A stretch of DNA of 64,000 nt from Dryas octopetala (GCA_963921425.1 OY992838.1:5580001-5644000), one strand, 5' to 3'. Shown: positions 38,424-50,394, counted from the stretch's first letter. Numbers and translations are program-made. Notes: generated by a model from the letters alone, not told the origin.

Positions 38424-39761
38424 ATGGAAGGAAGCAATGAAGCTGCCCCAAATGACATAGACAACCCCTACGGTCCATTAGAAACTTCAATGACAATAGA
38501 GTTGGATCGCTTGTCTTCCTTGTCCTCTTCCTGTTGTATCTACAGAGTTCCTCACAGACTGCGGTGTGTAAATGAAAAGGCCTACACACCTCGAGTAGTC
38601 TCCATAGGCCCACTTCACCATGGCAATAAAGCCTTACAAGCCATGGAAGAGCACAAAAAGAGGTATTTACAAGATTTTCTACGTCGAACCAAGGTAAGCT
38701 TGGGAGATTGTATAAAGAAAATAAGTGACCAAGAAGTGAGACTGCGCAATTGTTATGCAGAAACCATTGAGCTTAGCAAAGATGAATTTGTAAGAATCAT
38801 CCTAGTGGATGCCGCCTTCATCATTGAGTTCTTCTTGAAGTACTGGTTCAAGGAAATTACATATGATAAAGACCGCATATTTAACAAACCATGGATGGCA
38901 AGGGACCTATATACTGACATGTTGTTACTTGAAAATCAGCTGCCATTCTTCATTCTTGAAGATCTACTTGACCCAAACCATATTACAGTCTCTTCTTATT
39001 CTAGCAGCGGCAGTACTGAGAGTCCTTCAATAATTGATCTTTCTCTCAAGTTCTTCAAGCAGTTTACTGGCATGCAAACAGCGGAAATGGAAGAGTACAA
39101 CCTGAATAGAATACGTTCTTCTCCACCTGAAGTAAAAGTAGAACATTTTGTTGATTTTGTAAGAATTCTATCTCAACCATGGAAAGATGGAGAGCGTATG
39201 AAACTTGAAGCTATAACTGCACCCAGCATGACAAAGCTGCATCAGGCGGGAGTCAAGTTTAAGGTGGGAATATCAACCAAATACAAATTCGACATAAGAT
39301 TCACTGATGGAATTCTGGAAATTCCAAAATTACCAATTGGTGATGAAACAGAGCCCATATTCAGAAATCTTATTGCCTTGGAAGAATGCCATGGCATTGG
39401 GAGTCGTCACATAAGTGCTTATGTTAAGATGATGAATCGTTTAGTGGACTCCCCAGAGGATGTGGAGTTGCTTGTTGACTACGGAATTGTTGAAAATAGG
39501 ATAGGTGACAGCATTAATGTTTCTACCCTCATTAACAACCTTGCCATTGGGGTGTTTGGTGGGAATGACTTCTATTATGCTAGTCTTTGTGTAGAACTGA
39601 ACAAGTACTGTGATTCAACGTGGCACAAATGGAAGGCAAATCTGAGACAAAAATATTTCAGAACGCCATGGGCAACTATTTCGGTCATTGCAGCTGTTGC
39701 TCTCCTCATACTCACTCTCATACAAACGATCTGCTCTATTATCACTGTGGTTAATAACTAA
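38424..39761 (+). CDS. DUF247 (UPF0481) family membrane protein
   Basis: A single-exon frame of 445 residues. The start MEGSNEAAPNDI at 38424 is the only in-frame ATG near the beginning and matches the usual family N terminus. Diagnostic segments are CIYRVPHRLR, YTPRVVSIGPLHHGN, the AAFIIEFF stretch, DLYTDMLLLENQLPFFILEDL, FTDGILEIPKL and FRNLIALEECH. A C-terminal hydrophobic helix (PWATISVIAAVALLILTLIQ region) predicts a tail-anchored membrane protein. Biochemical function is unknown for the family; some grass members are self-incompatibility determinants. Length is normal and no lesion is seen. A decayed relative follows directly. Confidence 0.93.
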   Translation: MEGSNEAAPNDIDNPYGPLETSMTIELDRLSSLSSSCCIYRVPHRLRCVNEKAYTPRVVSIGPLHHGNKALQAMEEHKKRYLQDFLRRTKVSLGDCIKKISDQEVRLRNCYAETIELSKDEFVRIILVDAAFIIEFFLKYWFKEITYDKDRIFNKPWMARDLYTDMLLLENQLPFFILEDLLDPNHITVSSYSSSGSTESPSIIDLSLKFFKQFTGMQTAEMEEYNLNRIRSSPPEVKVEHFVDFVRILSQPWKDGERMKLEAITAPSMTKLHQAGVKFKVGISTKYKFDIRFTDGILEIPKLPIGDETEPIFRNLIALEECHGIGSRHISAYVKMMNRLVDSPEDVELLVDYGIVENRIGDSINVSTLINNLAIGVFGGNDFYYASLCVELNKYCDSTWHKWKANLRQKYFRTPWATISVIAAVALLILTLIQTICSIITVVNN

Positions 39762-39926
39762 GCGGGTGCACCAATCACATTATTAAGTTGTACGTCTCTC
39801 CTCGTGTATCCTCCCTATTAGTATTTCTTTCCCACCAACTTAATTAGAGGTAAATGTCTAGTCTTATAATTGAGAGAGAGAGATTGAAGCAATTTCTGCA
39901 TACTTGTTTTATTAATTTGCTAATGA

Positions 39927-40360
39927 ACAGTCGGATGACTTGTCTCCCCATGTTTATTCGAGTTGTATCTACAGAGTTCCTGAGCGACTACACTACTCCT
40001 CAGATTGTCTCTATAGGCCCACGTCATCATGGCAAGGAAGGCTTAAGAGACATGCCATTAAGTTTAGCAGTACTGATGAATTTTCAGTATCATTCTAACG
40101 GATGTCGCCTTCATCATTGAGGTCTTATTGAGGTGCAAATTTCCTGTTAAATTACAGGATAATAATGACCGCATATTAAAGGAATGAACCCCGTTTGTTA
40201 CAATTACCGCGTGACATGGGGCATGACAGAGCTGCAACACGGGTCAGAGTCAGGTTTGATTTTGAGCCAACCAACAACTTATGTGACATACAATTCACTG
40301 ATCGATGATGGGATTCTGAAAATTCCAAAAATAATAATAAGGGACGAAACCAAATATTTA
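39927..40360 (+). pseudogene. Decayed, truncated DUF247 copy
   Basis: Scattered, colinear pieces of the family in different frames: SSCIYRVPE.L followed by QIVSIGPRHHGKEGLRDM (about 39957-40055), then DVAFIIEVLL (about 40100-40135), then the equivalent of KFDIRFTDGILEIPK (about 40270-40330) with frame changes. The large middle and the C-terminal membrane helix are missing. It lies 165 bases after the intact gene in the same direction, so a tandem duplicate that decayed is likely. Confidence 0.85.
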
Positions 40361-40741
40361 GATTGTCTATGGCAACATCAACGAACCTTAGCTTGTACGC
40401 ACTGTCGTTCAAACGGTGTGCTTTCCAATCCTCTGTTTAAATGTGTGTGAAAAGTTTGCCAATTGAAGTGAGTGAAGAGATCGAGATTTGAAGAAGAAAA
40501 CAAAAATAAAAGGTTTGTATGTTGATGAGTGTGGGCTATTTTGCCAGTGAAAGCGTGTTGTGTTCGTGTAAGATGGTACCAGGTATTGCAGAGTGATTGA
40601 AGTCAATTAAGTGCTTGTTTTATTTGTTTGTTTGTGCGTTCAGTAGTGAGATTCATGATATATGTGTTGTTGAGGCTTGTAACTTTTTTGTTTTTTTTGG
40701 AGAATAAGAAACTTCATTCAAAAGCTTAAAGTTGGATTACA

Positions 40742-41215
40742 TCAGAGGAGAGGGTTGAATGTGCAGCCAACTAGGTGCCTCTTCAACCCAAGATAAAACT
40801 CAGAACAAGAGAGTGAAAACTTGGCTACTGCATGAGCAGCCATATGGCAGCGGCGAGAACGCCATTGACACCCAAAAGAACGAAATTGTAAGCTCAGACA
40901 TTTGGCTTCATTAAGGAGCTCTTCATCAACCCCATAATAGGTTCCACCATCACCCATCTTTGTCACCACTTCTTGAGCATCAACCTCCAGCAATACATCA
41001 TGAACACCCAACTCGATCCCAGGCACATCGAAGCCCCACATGCACACACAGCTGCAAGCTCTGAATGAAAAGGTTGTACCTGCTGTGCAATGGCAGCCAT
41101 AAACTGACCCTGAGAGTCACGTATAACAACACCAGCTCAACGGACCCCCGAATGTGCCATCACTGCTCCGCGCGTCCACATTGATTTTGACAGTGCCCGG
41201 CGGCGTTGAGGTTTG
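40742..41215 (-). pseudogene. RNase H-like (RVT_3 type) relic
   Basis: Minus-strand pieces read PPGTVKINVDARSSDGTFGG, then VVIRDSQGQFMAAIAQQV, then a frame with GVHDVLLEVDAQEVV and CQWRSRR.HMAAHAVAKFSL. This is the order and content of the plant RNase H-like domain found at the end of non-LTR retrotransposons and in many derived genes. At least one frameshift separates the first two parts. The T-rich run after it on the coding complement suggests a 3' end near 40690. Reverse transcriptase is absent. Confidence 0.75.
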
Positions 41216-41699
41216 TAACTTAAGTTGCTAATGAACAATAGCTGCTATGTATTTTAGATCTTATAAATAAACTTGATGGTAAAGAAATTGAAAACGATAT
41301 TGTGTTTTCCTACTTACTTTTGAACTTGGATGTTGGAATTTCTGTGAATAGAAGAATATAAATTGCACAAATTTCAAGTTTAGAAATTTCGGAAAATGCA
41401 TGTCAATTTCATTTATATCTATTTTCTTACAAAAAAAATCTAGCTTACCATTTCATATCTATCAGTATTTTTATATCCAAATAAATTAACAATATCAGTT
41501 TTATATAAAAACTAGAGTGTAAATACTTTTACATATCAGATTGGATTTATTACATAAATGTTGTCTAGGCTATGAGGGTTGTGTACGTGCAAATATCATC
41601 TAGAAATTTTTTTTCACAATTTGTCTTCCAATTTTTTAAAACAGAGCAAATTTACCATATGTAGTCAAATTTTCTGTTAAATCAGAATTTTAAATAATT
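41216..41699. other. Spacer, no gene seen
   Basis: AT-rich between the RNase H relic and the start of the duplicated BURP upstream block. Confidence 0.5.
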
Positions 41700-42313
41700 G
41701 AAAATAACATAAAATGTCAACATACATACACACGTATCAAAGCTAGCTTCTTGGAAACTTTGGGGTGTAAGTTTTAATGATGAACCACTTACGCACCTCC
41801 AATATCAAGCAATGAATAATGAAAGGAATTTATTCTAATAAATGTTTGTCATTAAGTAATTTTCATCACATCTTTATTAGTATACATTTATATGTCTATT
41901 TCTTTCATAGCGTGTTAATGAGAGAAATAGAAACAATATGTATACGTACATTTTGTTATATAGAAAGCAAATTTGTGTAATTTAAGGATAACAATTTTCA
42001 TTTAATCATTTCCTTTAGCCCATCCATTGAAAGATTTTGAACTCTTTCTAACATGTTTTTAAACTTGAAAAAGATTGGAATTGACAAGTATTTCTCTTCA
42101 TTTTATGTTAGAAGAGTCACAAGTTCAAATTCCCCTCCTAAATATGGGGAAAAAACCTCTAAAAAAAATTAACATGAAGAATTATGTCAACAAAAAGTGA
42201 TCATAACAATTATAGTGGACAATCCAAAAGACTTCAAAATATGTTTAGTATACTCTATTTGGCCAAGCATTTTTCGACTTTCAATGGTTACTTTACTTGT
42301 GACTTCTCAAAAC

Positions 42314-42355
<42 letters not shown>

Positions 42356-43384
42356 CCAATATTCCAATGGCTAGCTCCAAAATAAGCCATGTAATTAATA
42401 AGTTTTAAACACCTTTTTTCTACTCCTTCACCTCACATGGGTTTTTTTTTTTTTTTTTTCTAGACTGAAGTAATGTTTTGACAGGGTAACAAGTAGTGAT
42501 CAAATGACACCACCGAAAAAAATATCTAAATTCCAGAATATGATGAACATTTCCCTAGCCTCTCTCTTTCTTTGTGTAGGTGAGATTTGGCCCAAAAGAA
42601 AATGTGTAAAAACTTCTTATTTGCAAATATTGTAGAGAAATCATATATTTTCTCTAAACATGATATTTAACTGCTAAACAAAATGAAGGAAAAAAAATAT
42701 CGACTACATCCGTTTTACACAAATTTCCTATCACGTTCAATCCTTTACGTACATATTAGTCATGTGACCAATCGTGTAAAGAGAAAATTGTATACAAGGT
42801 TGCAACCAAAAATTTATCCAAATAAATGCATATGATCAAATACTAATGTGTACATCACATATATTACTTCTCTGAAAATAGAAAGGGACATGAAAACAAA
42901 CAAAAACGGATTGAAAAATAAGTGGTGACATCACCAAATTATGAAAGAAGATGACTTGCAACCTCTACTAAACCCTAATAAATGGAGTAGTTGTTCGTTT
43001 AGTTTGATTGAATAATAAATATATATATATGCAATAAAAGATTGCTCTCCATTCTCATATTTTTCTCTCAAAATATACAAAACTTATGACAAGTCCAAGT
43101 GATATTACATTATTACTAGACCTCACTGAGTGACAAATGTTGATTTGAACACTAACTCCTTCAACTGTTTTCTTTCTTTGTTTCTCATCAAGCACTTGTC
43201 CAGTTCCCCCGGCCCCCACCCCACCTGTCCCAATTGACATAAATGAATTGAAGTGAGTGAGCCATGGACAGTTGGAGTAGTAATTACAATTGTCGACAAT
43301 GCTGGTGCGTGGTGTGTTAGTGTTACTGCTGCACCGGCCCATCACCTTGAGCCTTTAGGCTCTAGTACAGAGTATAATTCCCAC
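41700..43384. repeat. Duplicated upstream region of RD22-type gene 2
   Basis: Colinear with 50395-51847, upstream of the RD22 pseudogene, with indels. Shared segments include GTTTTAATGATGAACCAC, AGAAAGGGACATGAAAACAA, CAATTGTCGACAATGCTGG and GAGCCTTTAGGCTCTAGTAC. A long (TA)n tract (about 42312-42355) is present only here. It includes the promoter of gene 2. Confidence 0.85.
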
Positions 43385-43391
43385 TATAAAT
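43385..43391 (+). promoter_or_regulatory. TATA box of RD22-type gene 2
   Basis: TATAAAT in the conserved CCCACTATAAATGTTGAAGC block, 112 bases upstream of the start codon. Confidence 0.75.
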
Positions 43392-43496
43392 GTTGAAGCT
43401 ACTTGCTCTTTCTTACCATATAAGCTAGCAAGCTCTGAGTTTCTTTCTTGCTTCATCCACTACTAGTTTTGTTTCTGTTTCAAAATTTCAGTTTCA

Positions 43497-45057
43497 ATGG
43501 GGTTTCGTCTCCCACACATCTTTGCTTTTCTCACAGTAAGTTCAGTAATTTGATTTTTTTTCCATCTCACTGTCCATGAAAAGCATTTGGGTTTGTTTGT
43601 ATTATCTACTAATTTCATTTTTGATCTCATACTGATGAGGGTTTCGAATGTTGCAGCTCGCTCTGGTGGCAAGCCATGCTGCTCTACCACCTCAACTTTA
43701 CTGGAAAACTGCCCTGCCAAACACACCAATGCCAAAATCTCTCAGTGAACTTCTCCAACCTGCAGGTTTGTGTTTCGAATCTCAGAGAGCTCCTGTTCTA
43801 CCATTTTACTTTTTTTTTTAGGGGTCAAAATTCTACCATTTTACTTGATATGACGTGTTTTAGAATTAAAAGCCACAATAGTATTCATTGAACAGAAAAT
43901 TAGAGTTATTTGTACTTTCTTACATATATGCCAATAAAAGCCACAATATCTGAAAAGTTTCACAAACATATCTCAGTTATAATTAAATCTCACTCATCTT
44001 ATCACTTGTTTCCATTTATGTTGCTAAATTTGCAGACTTGATCGAAGATAAGAGCACCTCTGTTGAAGTAGGGAAGGGTGGTGTCAACGTTGAAGCAGGA
44101 AAAGGAAAGCCAAGTGGTGGTACCAATGTCAATGTTGGCAAAGGTGGTGGGGTGAATGTGCAAACTGGGAAAGGAAAGCCAGGAGGCGGTACCAGTGTGA
44201 ATGTAGGCGGCAAAGGTGGTGGTGTCGGTGTGAACAGCGGAAAGCCTGGCAAGAAAACCCATGTTGGTGTTGGCAAAGGAGGAGTGTCTGTAAGCACAGG
44301 TCACAAGGGCAAACCTGTATATGTTGGAGTATCACCAGGAAAAATCCCATTTTTATATAAGTATGCTGCCACTGAGAATCAACTCCATGAAGACCCAGGC
44401 GTAGCTCTCTTCTTCTTGGAGAAGGACATGCATCCTGGGACAACAATGAACTTGCACTTCACTGAAAATTCAAATACAGCAGCTTTCCTGCCACGCACTA
44501 CTGCAGAATCGATCCCCTTCTCATCCAAGAAACTGCCAGAAATTTTGAATGAATTTTCAGTGACACCAGGATCTGTGGAAGCTGATGCAATTAAGCAAAC
44601 CATTGAAGAGTGTGAAAATCCAGGCATTAGAGGAGAGGAAAAATATTGTGCCACCTCTTTAGAGTCAATGATTGACTTCAGCACTTCCAAGCTGGGAAGA
44701 AACATTCAAGCAATCTCGACAGAAGTGAAAAAAGGAACCACCATGCAGAAGTACACAATAGCTCCTGGAGTGAAGAAGATGGCAGGTGACAAATCCGTTG
44801 TGTGTCATAAGCAGAACTATGCGTATGCTGTCTTTTACTGCCATGCAACAAAAACAACAAGAGCTTATACAGTACCCCTGGAAGGTGCTGATGGGGCGAG
44901 CGCTAAAGCAGTAGCAGTCTGCCATACAGACACATCAGAATGGAACCCAAAACATTTGGCCTTCCAAGTGCTCAAAGTTAAGCCAGGAATCGTTCCCATT
45001 TGCCATTTTCTTCCCAAGGATCACATTGTCTGGGTTCCAAACCAGAAAACCACATGA
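43497..45057 (+). CDS. RD22: RD22-like BURP-domain protein, copy 2 (intact)
   Basis: Exons 43497-43535, 43657-43765 and 44036-45057 give 389 residues. Same architecture as copy 1: signal peptide, LYWKTALPNTPMPKSLSELL segment, RD22 repeats, BURP domain. There are four glycine-rich repeats (TSVEVGKGGVNV, TNVNVGKGGGVNV, TSVNVGGKGGGVGV, THVGVGKGGVSV) against two in copy 1, so this is nearer the classic RD22 layout. The BURP domain starts FFLEKDMHPG and retains all four CH pairs (VCH, YCH, VCH, ICH). It ends VPNQKTT. It sits tail to tail with a TEB relic. No lesion is seen, and this is the copy most likely to carry the ancestral function. Confidence 0.96.
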
Positions 45058-45239
45058 ATTCAACCCATCAGTTCCACCTGATCACTTTGCATAGTTTCAA
45101 TGGCAACAGTTCGAAAATCTACCCAATTACTTCTTGCCACTATGTACTTAACCTATACTCATAAAGCATGCTATAGCAGGCATGTTTAATATATATATTC
45201 TGTTATAGATAATATATATTCTTGGCTTTGTAGTCTCCA

Positions 45240-47322
45240 ATGGTTGAGTGGTGAATTCTTGTATCTGCTCCAATAAAAAAATCACATAAGAATGGGCTTG
45301 TAATGTAGAGAAACCTTTATTTACAAGAAAGACTAACCATTAATTAGACAATTAACTGCCATAACATATATTCATTAAGAATGCAAATTTCGGTTATAGA
45401 TAAACACACACAAGCAAACAGAAGAGTAAACGTAAATAAAATTCTCAGCTAGACAACTACTAAATGCTCACATAATATACACCAAATTACTTCCAAACAA
45501 ATCATTTAAACAAACTTACTAGCCATCCCACTAAGGTCACTACATCCAGCAAATCTCATCAGATGACATTCTCAGAAGTGAACATCTTGGATGGCTCCAA
45601 ATGTCAACCAGATCACTACATCCTAAAAGCTTGAATACCAAAACTGGAAGAATAGTTTCTCGTCGTTTATACCATTTTCCATAAAACATACTGGGAGAGG
45701 ATTTCTAAACTTCATAAGCCTGTCTATTATGCACAACTTCTAGATGATGTGAGGAATTTCCCACAGTATAAGAAATATACTTAGCATCAGGAAATTTGGA
45801 AAAAGAAAAGCTTAAAATTGACTAGAAAACATGCTGTAGTTTTACATCAATCATCAACTTCTAATGTCATGAAACTTTTACATTTTCAGATCAATACCAC
45901 GAACGCATCTTGGTCAATCTATGGATCAGGCACAACAGCTTTATCTTTATATTGCTCGGCCTGAAAAGGTTGCAAAGAACCCCACATTCTTCCAACTTTC
46001 AATTTGACCTGCAAAGGAACTGGAAAACAAATAATTAAATAAAATACAGTAAACATATGTCCTCAAAGTATCAAGCAAATTATCCAGAAACATTAAAAAT
46101 ATACCAAGAAGCAAAACAGCATTTTCTATGCTTGTCTGTAACAGCAAAGCGCGCAGCTTCCTTTATCAAAGAAGGATCAACTTCCAGTACAAAAGATAGT
46201 AAAAGACTCTATAAAACAAAGGATCACCAAAAGAAGAAACAACAATTCCAAGAACAAAACAAAAGATAGTAAAATTAAGACTCTATAAAACTACTTTCTT
46301 ACATTTTCCCAAGGATCACCAAAAGAAGAAACAACAATTCCAAGAACAAAACAAAAGCCAGTAAAAGAATCTATAAAACTACTTTCCTCGTAGGCCAAGA
46401 AAAAAGATACTAAATAAAATACAAAAATCCTTAACAGTGATCGCACTGATAACATATGTAGTTAGAAGAGAAAGGAAAATTAATCAAAGGATTAGAGGAA
46501 GAATTAAGAAAGCGTAATCAATTGGGAAGAATCAACTAATGTATACCATTGAGTTGCAAACCCCGTCCCTTGCCCCTTCCTAAAAATCCCACAAAAAACA
46601 TTCATCTATCTAGAAGTACTACAATACGGTCTCTACTCTCCCCACATCCTCATTTACTAGAACCTCAAATCTCCATCACTTTCAGCTCATCATCAAAGTT
46701 GGCCTCTGCTTCCCTCCTGGGGGAAAAAAAATAGTGTTCAGTCTACACTTTGTATTAAAAAATAAAACCACCAATACATAATGATAGCCAGATGCATGTA
46801 GAAAGGATCAGCATCAAAATTAAGCTAACTTATCCATCAAATAATTGTGTCCTTAATTACCACAGTTTAGAATTTTCTTTCTTATAATGTTTCTTTAATT
46901 ATGTCTAGATATATATATAGGGCAAATTCCATGAGGAAAACTATATAATTTGACTGGTTAACCAAAACAAACCCAGTTTAAAGAGTTTCTAAAAATTTAA
47001 AATATTCAAAGATCAAATGATAAAAGCAATATCTTATATTCTCCAAACAAGGTATGTAGGGCTAGCTCTATTAAAACAAGCTCAGTAAGTAGTTACAATT
47101 CAGGAAACAAGAAGGAGGTTAGTCAGGGTAACCCATGAATAGAGGAAAGGGGAGGTAGAGAGGAAGAGCAAGAGTAAGATACACCCTTGAGAGTTTCTGT
47201 TATGGGCTTTTTCTTTGAGAGTTTCTTGAGTTTTTTGGTATAAATCTAACAATAACACTTAAAGCACATTTGAAGACATGAACAAGATTACCATTACCTG
47301 AGTAGGAATAAAGTAATCACGA
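45240..47322 (-). pseudogene. Relic of the 3' end of TEB, copy 2
   Basis: Colinear with 53.7-57.6 kb. It keeps the last exon (45919-46019) with the family-typical QPFQ, most of the second-last exon, and the 3' part of the exon ending FIPTQ (about 47297-47322). The exons matching 55463-55603, 55705-55813 and 56412-56764 are deleted, so it cannot encode a polymerase. It ends abruptly inside an exon, where X block copy 2 begins. Confidence 0.9.
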
Positions 47323-49615
47323 TGGGTTATTTAAAAGTAAAAAAGAAGGTCCAAATTTCTTCACAAATCTTTCAAAGGGTGGCCAACCCAAAGTTACTAA
47401 TCCAAATTCCATGCCTTATAATCACATTTCAAATTCCATGTGTGGTTCACAAATTTCTAGGAACATCTTGGGATTAACTATAAGAGGGATTAATTATATC
47501 GATCTTCAGGATATGATGCGATATCAAGCATTCTCAAAGTTGTTGTTATTGGTATTTCTTTTCACTCAAAAAGAAAAATTTGTTTCGATACTCTCTTATA
47601 AGAGTTTTAGAATGTATATTCTTAATATTTTATGATTGTTGTTGCTATTCCAAGTACTATTTTTTCAACCAACACTAATTTTTCATTAAGTCATGCCTTA
47701 TGTGGCAACCTCGCATTATCTCACAATGAGGTGAGACTCACATACCATGGAAGATCTCAACCAAACATACCAAATCTAGAAGTGCTATTTCATGGTAATT
47801 TTGTATCTGAATGGGCTAATTTATATCGGATTAAATATTACATCGGCTTTAGGCCCAAGTCATGCATCTTTGGGCATTTGACATAACAAGGTGGTACTTG
47901 TCTATTCCTCCAAAGCCGTAAGTCAGGCCCATATGGGCAGATTGGACCTGAAAATAAAATTTTCATGTGGAATGTGCGAAGTAATTGTTCATATACCATG
48001 TTGTTGTTGCGCAATTGTTTATTTTGGGCCTTTTAAATACACCCTATAGTTTTGGGAATTAAGTGCAAAGTAATTGTACCATGTTGTTGTTGTGCACTTA
48101 TTTATTTTGGGGATTTTAAGAAAGCATACTCCCTATAGTTGAAAAAGAACCCCTATTGTTTGATTATCATACCCAAACCACGATTTACTTTTACAAAAAA
48201 ATATATATATATTTGCTCAATACATTTTGCATATTCTCAAAATGCCCTAAAAAATTAACTTTTTATTCCTTTCAATCTAAAAAACAAAAAGATGCTGCCT
48301 ATGACTGGCCTCCCCCCAAATCCCCCATTTGAGAAACCAACCATTAGGACTGGGCACTAAAATTGGAAACTGAAAACCAAACTGATTTTATCCCGTTAAT
48401 TGTCAATTTCGTGTCCAAAAATGATACCAGTCATCATGTCGTACCAGACCTAAACCATACCGAATCTCAATGGGATGTGAGTGGTTTCCACATCTCAATC
48501 TCAATTGATCCCGTATCGTACCAGCCATATTTTATTTTATTTTTTTATTAAGTGTGAAAAAAAAATTTATATATATATTCCTTTGGATTTGATATAATAA
48601 TTAATAATTGCATACTTATTATAGAGAAAACTGAATCACCTATTATAATTTGTATATGTTTATAAGTTTATTATAGTTTATAATTTATTCATTTATTGTT
48701 TATATTTTATAGTTTATAATTGTATATAATAGTATACTACTATACTCTATACCCTATACTTTTTTTGGTAAAAACAAATATATACATATAGAGTATAGTA
48801 GTATAGGATTTGGATTTTAGAGTATACTTGTATATGATATGGGTTTAGACTTTAGAGTATACTAGTATATAATATAGGGTTTGGACTTTAGAATATACTA
48901 GTATAGGATATAAAGTATAAAATATACTAGTATAGAGTATATAGTTCTAATGGAGCATTTAATTGTTGTTAAGTGAAAAATTAACAATTTAAAAGGTGTT
49001 AGGTGTAAAGTCAATGACTTGGTCTTATTAGATTATAATAAAGATATTTCCTTGTAAGTAATAAACACAAGCAGTTGGTGGCGTGATGGGTCTGTGCTTC
49101 TTTTTGGCTTCTTCTTAGTCTCAAGTTTGAGTCTCCTTTTAAATGTTATTGTAAATGTTTTGCTGATAGAGAATTTTGCAATTGGTTTCGATCCTATCTC
49201 AAACCATATAGGATGAGATGACATGGGATCGTTTCTGAAAATTGTAGAGATGGGATCGGGATAAGGCCCATCCTGTGCCTAGCCCTACCAACCATTACTA
49301 ACTTTTTGAATAATAAATTTTAAAGAAATTATAGTTTTTTATAATTTGTTTTCTAATTATTTTGAGTAAGGGGTAGATTTGCCATTAAAAGTTCATGAAT
49401 TTTTGGATGTACTTGCATCTAAAAGTCATCTTTATATTTATTTTTTCCTGTCACCCATCTTTATATTTTTTTCATTGGTTGAAATTTATTGGGTCATTAA
49501 TGAATTTTATGGCTGCTAAGGTTTGTTACAGTCCGAAGACTCTTCTGTCTAATGGTACGGGATACTCTAACTTCTCTCACCAGTCACCAGACCTCTGGGC
49601 CCATAAGCCATTTAT
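47323..49615. repeat. X block, copy 2 (with hAT insertion)
   Basis: Second copy of 16019-17383, starting TGGGTTATTTAAAAGTA directly against the broken TEB exon. It is longer because of the 943-bp element at 48345-49287. No gene seen. Confidence 0.85.
48345..49287. mobile_element. Non-autonomous hAT-type element, 943 bp
   Basis: Terminal inverted repeats TAGGACTGGGCAC and GTGCCTAGCCCTA and an 8-bp target duplication CCAACCAT on both sides (48337-48344, 49288-49295), the hAT hallmark. X block copy 1 shows the empty site with one CCAACCAT. The inside has an AT-rich hairpin region with repeated AGTATACTAGTATA phrases (about 48731-48945) and no transposase. Confidence 0.94.
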
Positions 49616-50027
49616 CAAACTATAAAAGCATTAAATTAAGGTTGAGCTTTTCAGTGGCCACAAAAAAAGAAGTTGAGCTTTTCAAATAATCCCAGTTCAG
49701 TAATCAAGATTGGCAGCGCACCTACTACTTAGGTGGACGCCTTTGTTTCTTTTTTGTTTTTTTAATTAGGAGAAGGAAGATCAAACTTAGGCGCAGCCGT
49801 GCAGGAACTCGGCTTGGTTGTATGTATTTGTAGCTTAAGATCTAATTAATTAAAAAGGAATAGATGAAAACTTGTTCTTTTCAAAGAAAGCAAAGAAAAT
49901 TCAACACATTATGAAAAAAGAATCAATAATTTTCTCATTGTCGACGAGTATGCATGCTTTCTTCTTTGTTGCATTAACTCCATCGCCAATTTGACATTTT
50001 TTGCACTAATTAGCTTCATAACAAAAA
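49616..50027. other. Spacer, no gene seen
   Basis: Between the X block and the foldback element at 50028. AT-rich. Confidence 0.5.
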
Positions 50028-50362
50028 AGAATTAATTACACTTACACCCCCTAAGGTTTATCGTCTTTTCACATACACTCCTGAAATTTTAATAATTACA
50101 CATATACCTCATGAGGTTTTAAAACTGTTGCATATAACCCCCTACAAAAGAAATAAATAAATAAATAAATAATATTTGTATTCAGGTTGGACCTTACACC
50201 TTGAATAATCTTATTAGGCTATTTAATCTCTTAGCATGCTTTGTTGCATAATTTCTCATCATTTTCGTCTCACTATAGGGGGTTATATGTAACAGTTTTA
50301 AAACCTCAGGAGGTGTATGTGAAAAGACGGTAAACCTCAGGGATGTAAGTGTAATTAACTCT
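50028..50362. mobile_element. Foldback MITE, 335 bp
   Basis: Ends AGAATTAATTACACTTACA and, on the complement, AGAGTTAATTACACTTACA. The arms of about 90 bases stay similar through GTCTTTTCACATACAC and AACTGTT.CATATAACCCCC. Flanked by AACAAAAA (8 bp, perhaps 9) on both sides, so hAT- or Mutator-derived. Confidence 0.88.
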
Positions 50363-50394
50363 AACAAAAAACAATAAAACATATCCATGGATCT

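Noticed and set aside
44002-44446. Proline-, threonine- and histidine-rich antisense frames (also 52462-52903)
   Set aside because: They mirror the glycine-rich RD22 repeats; they recur in each copy only because the sense exon is conserved.
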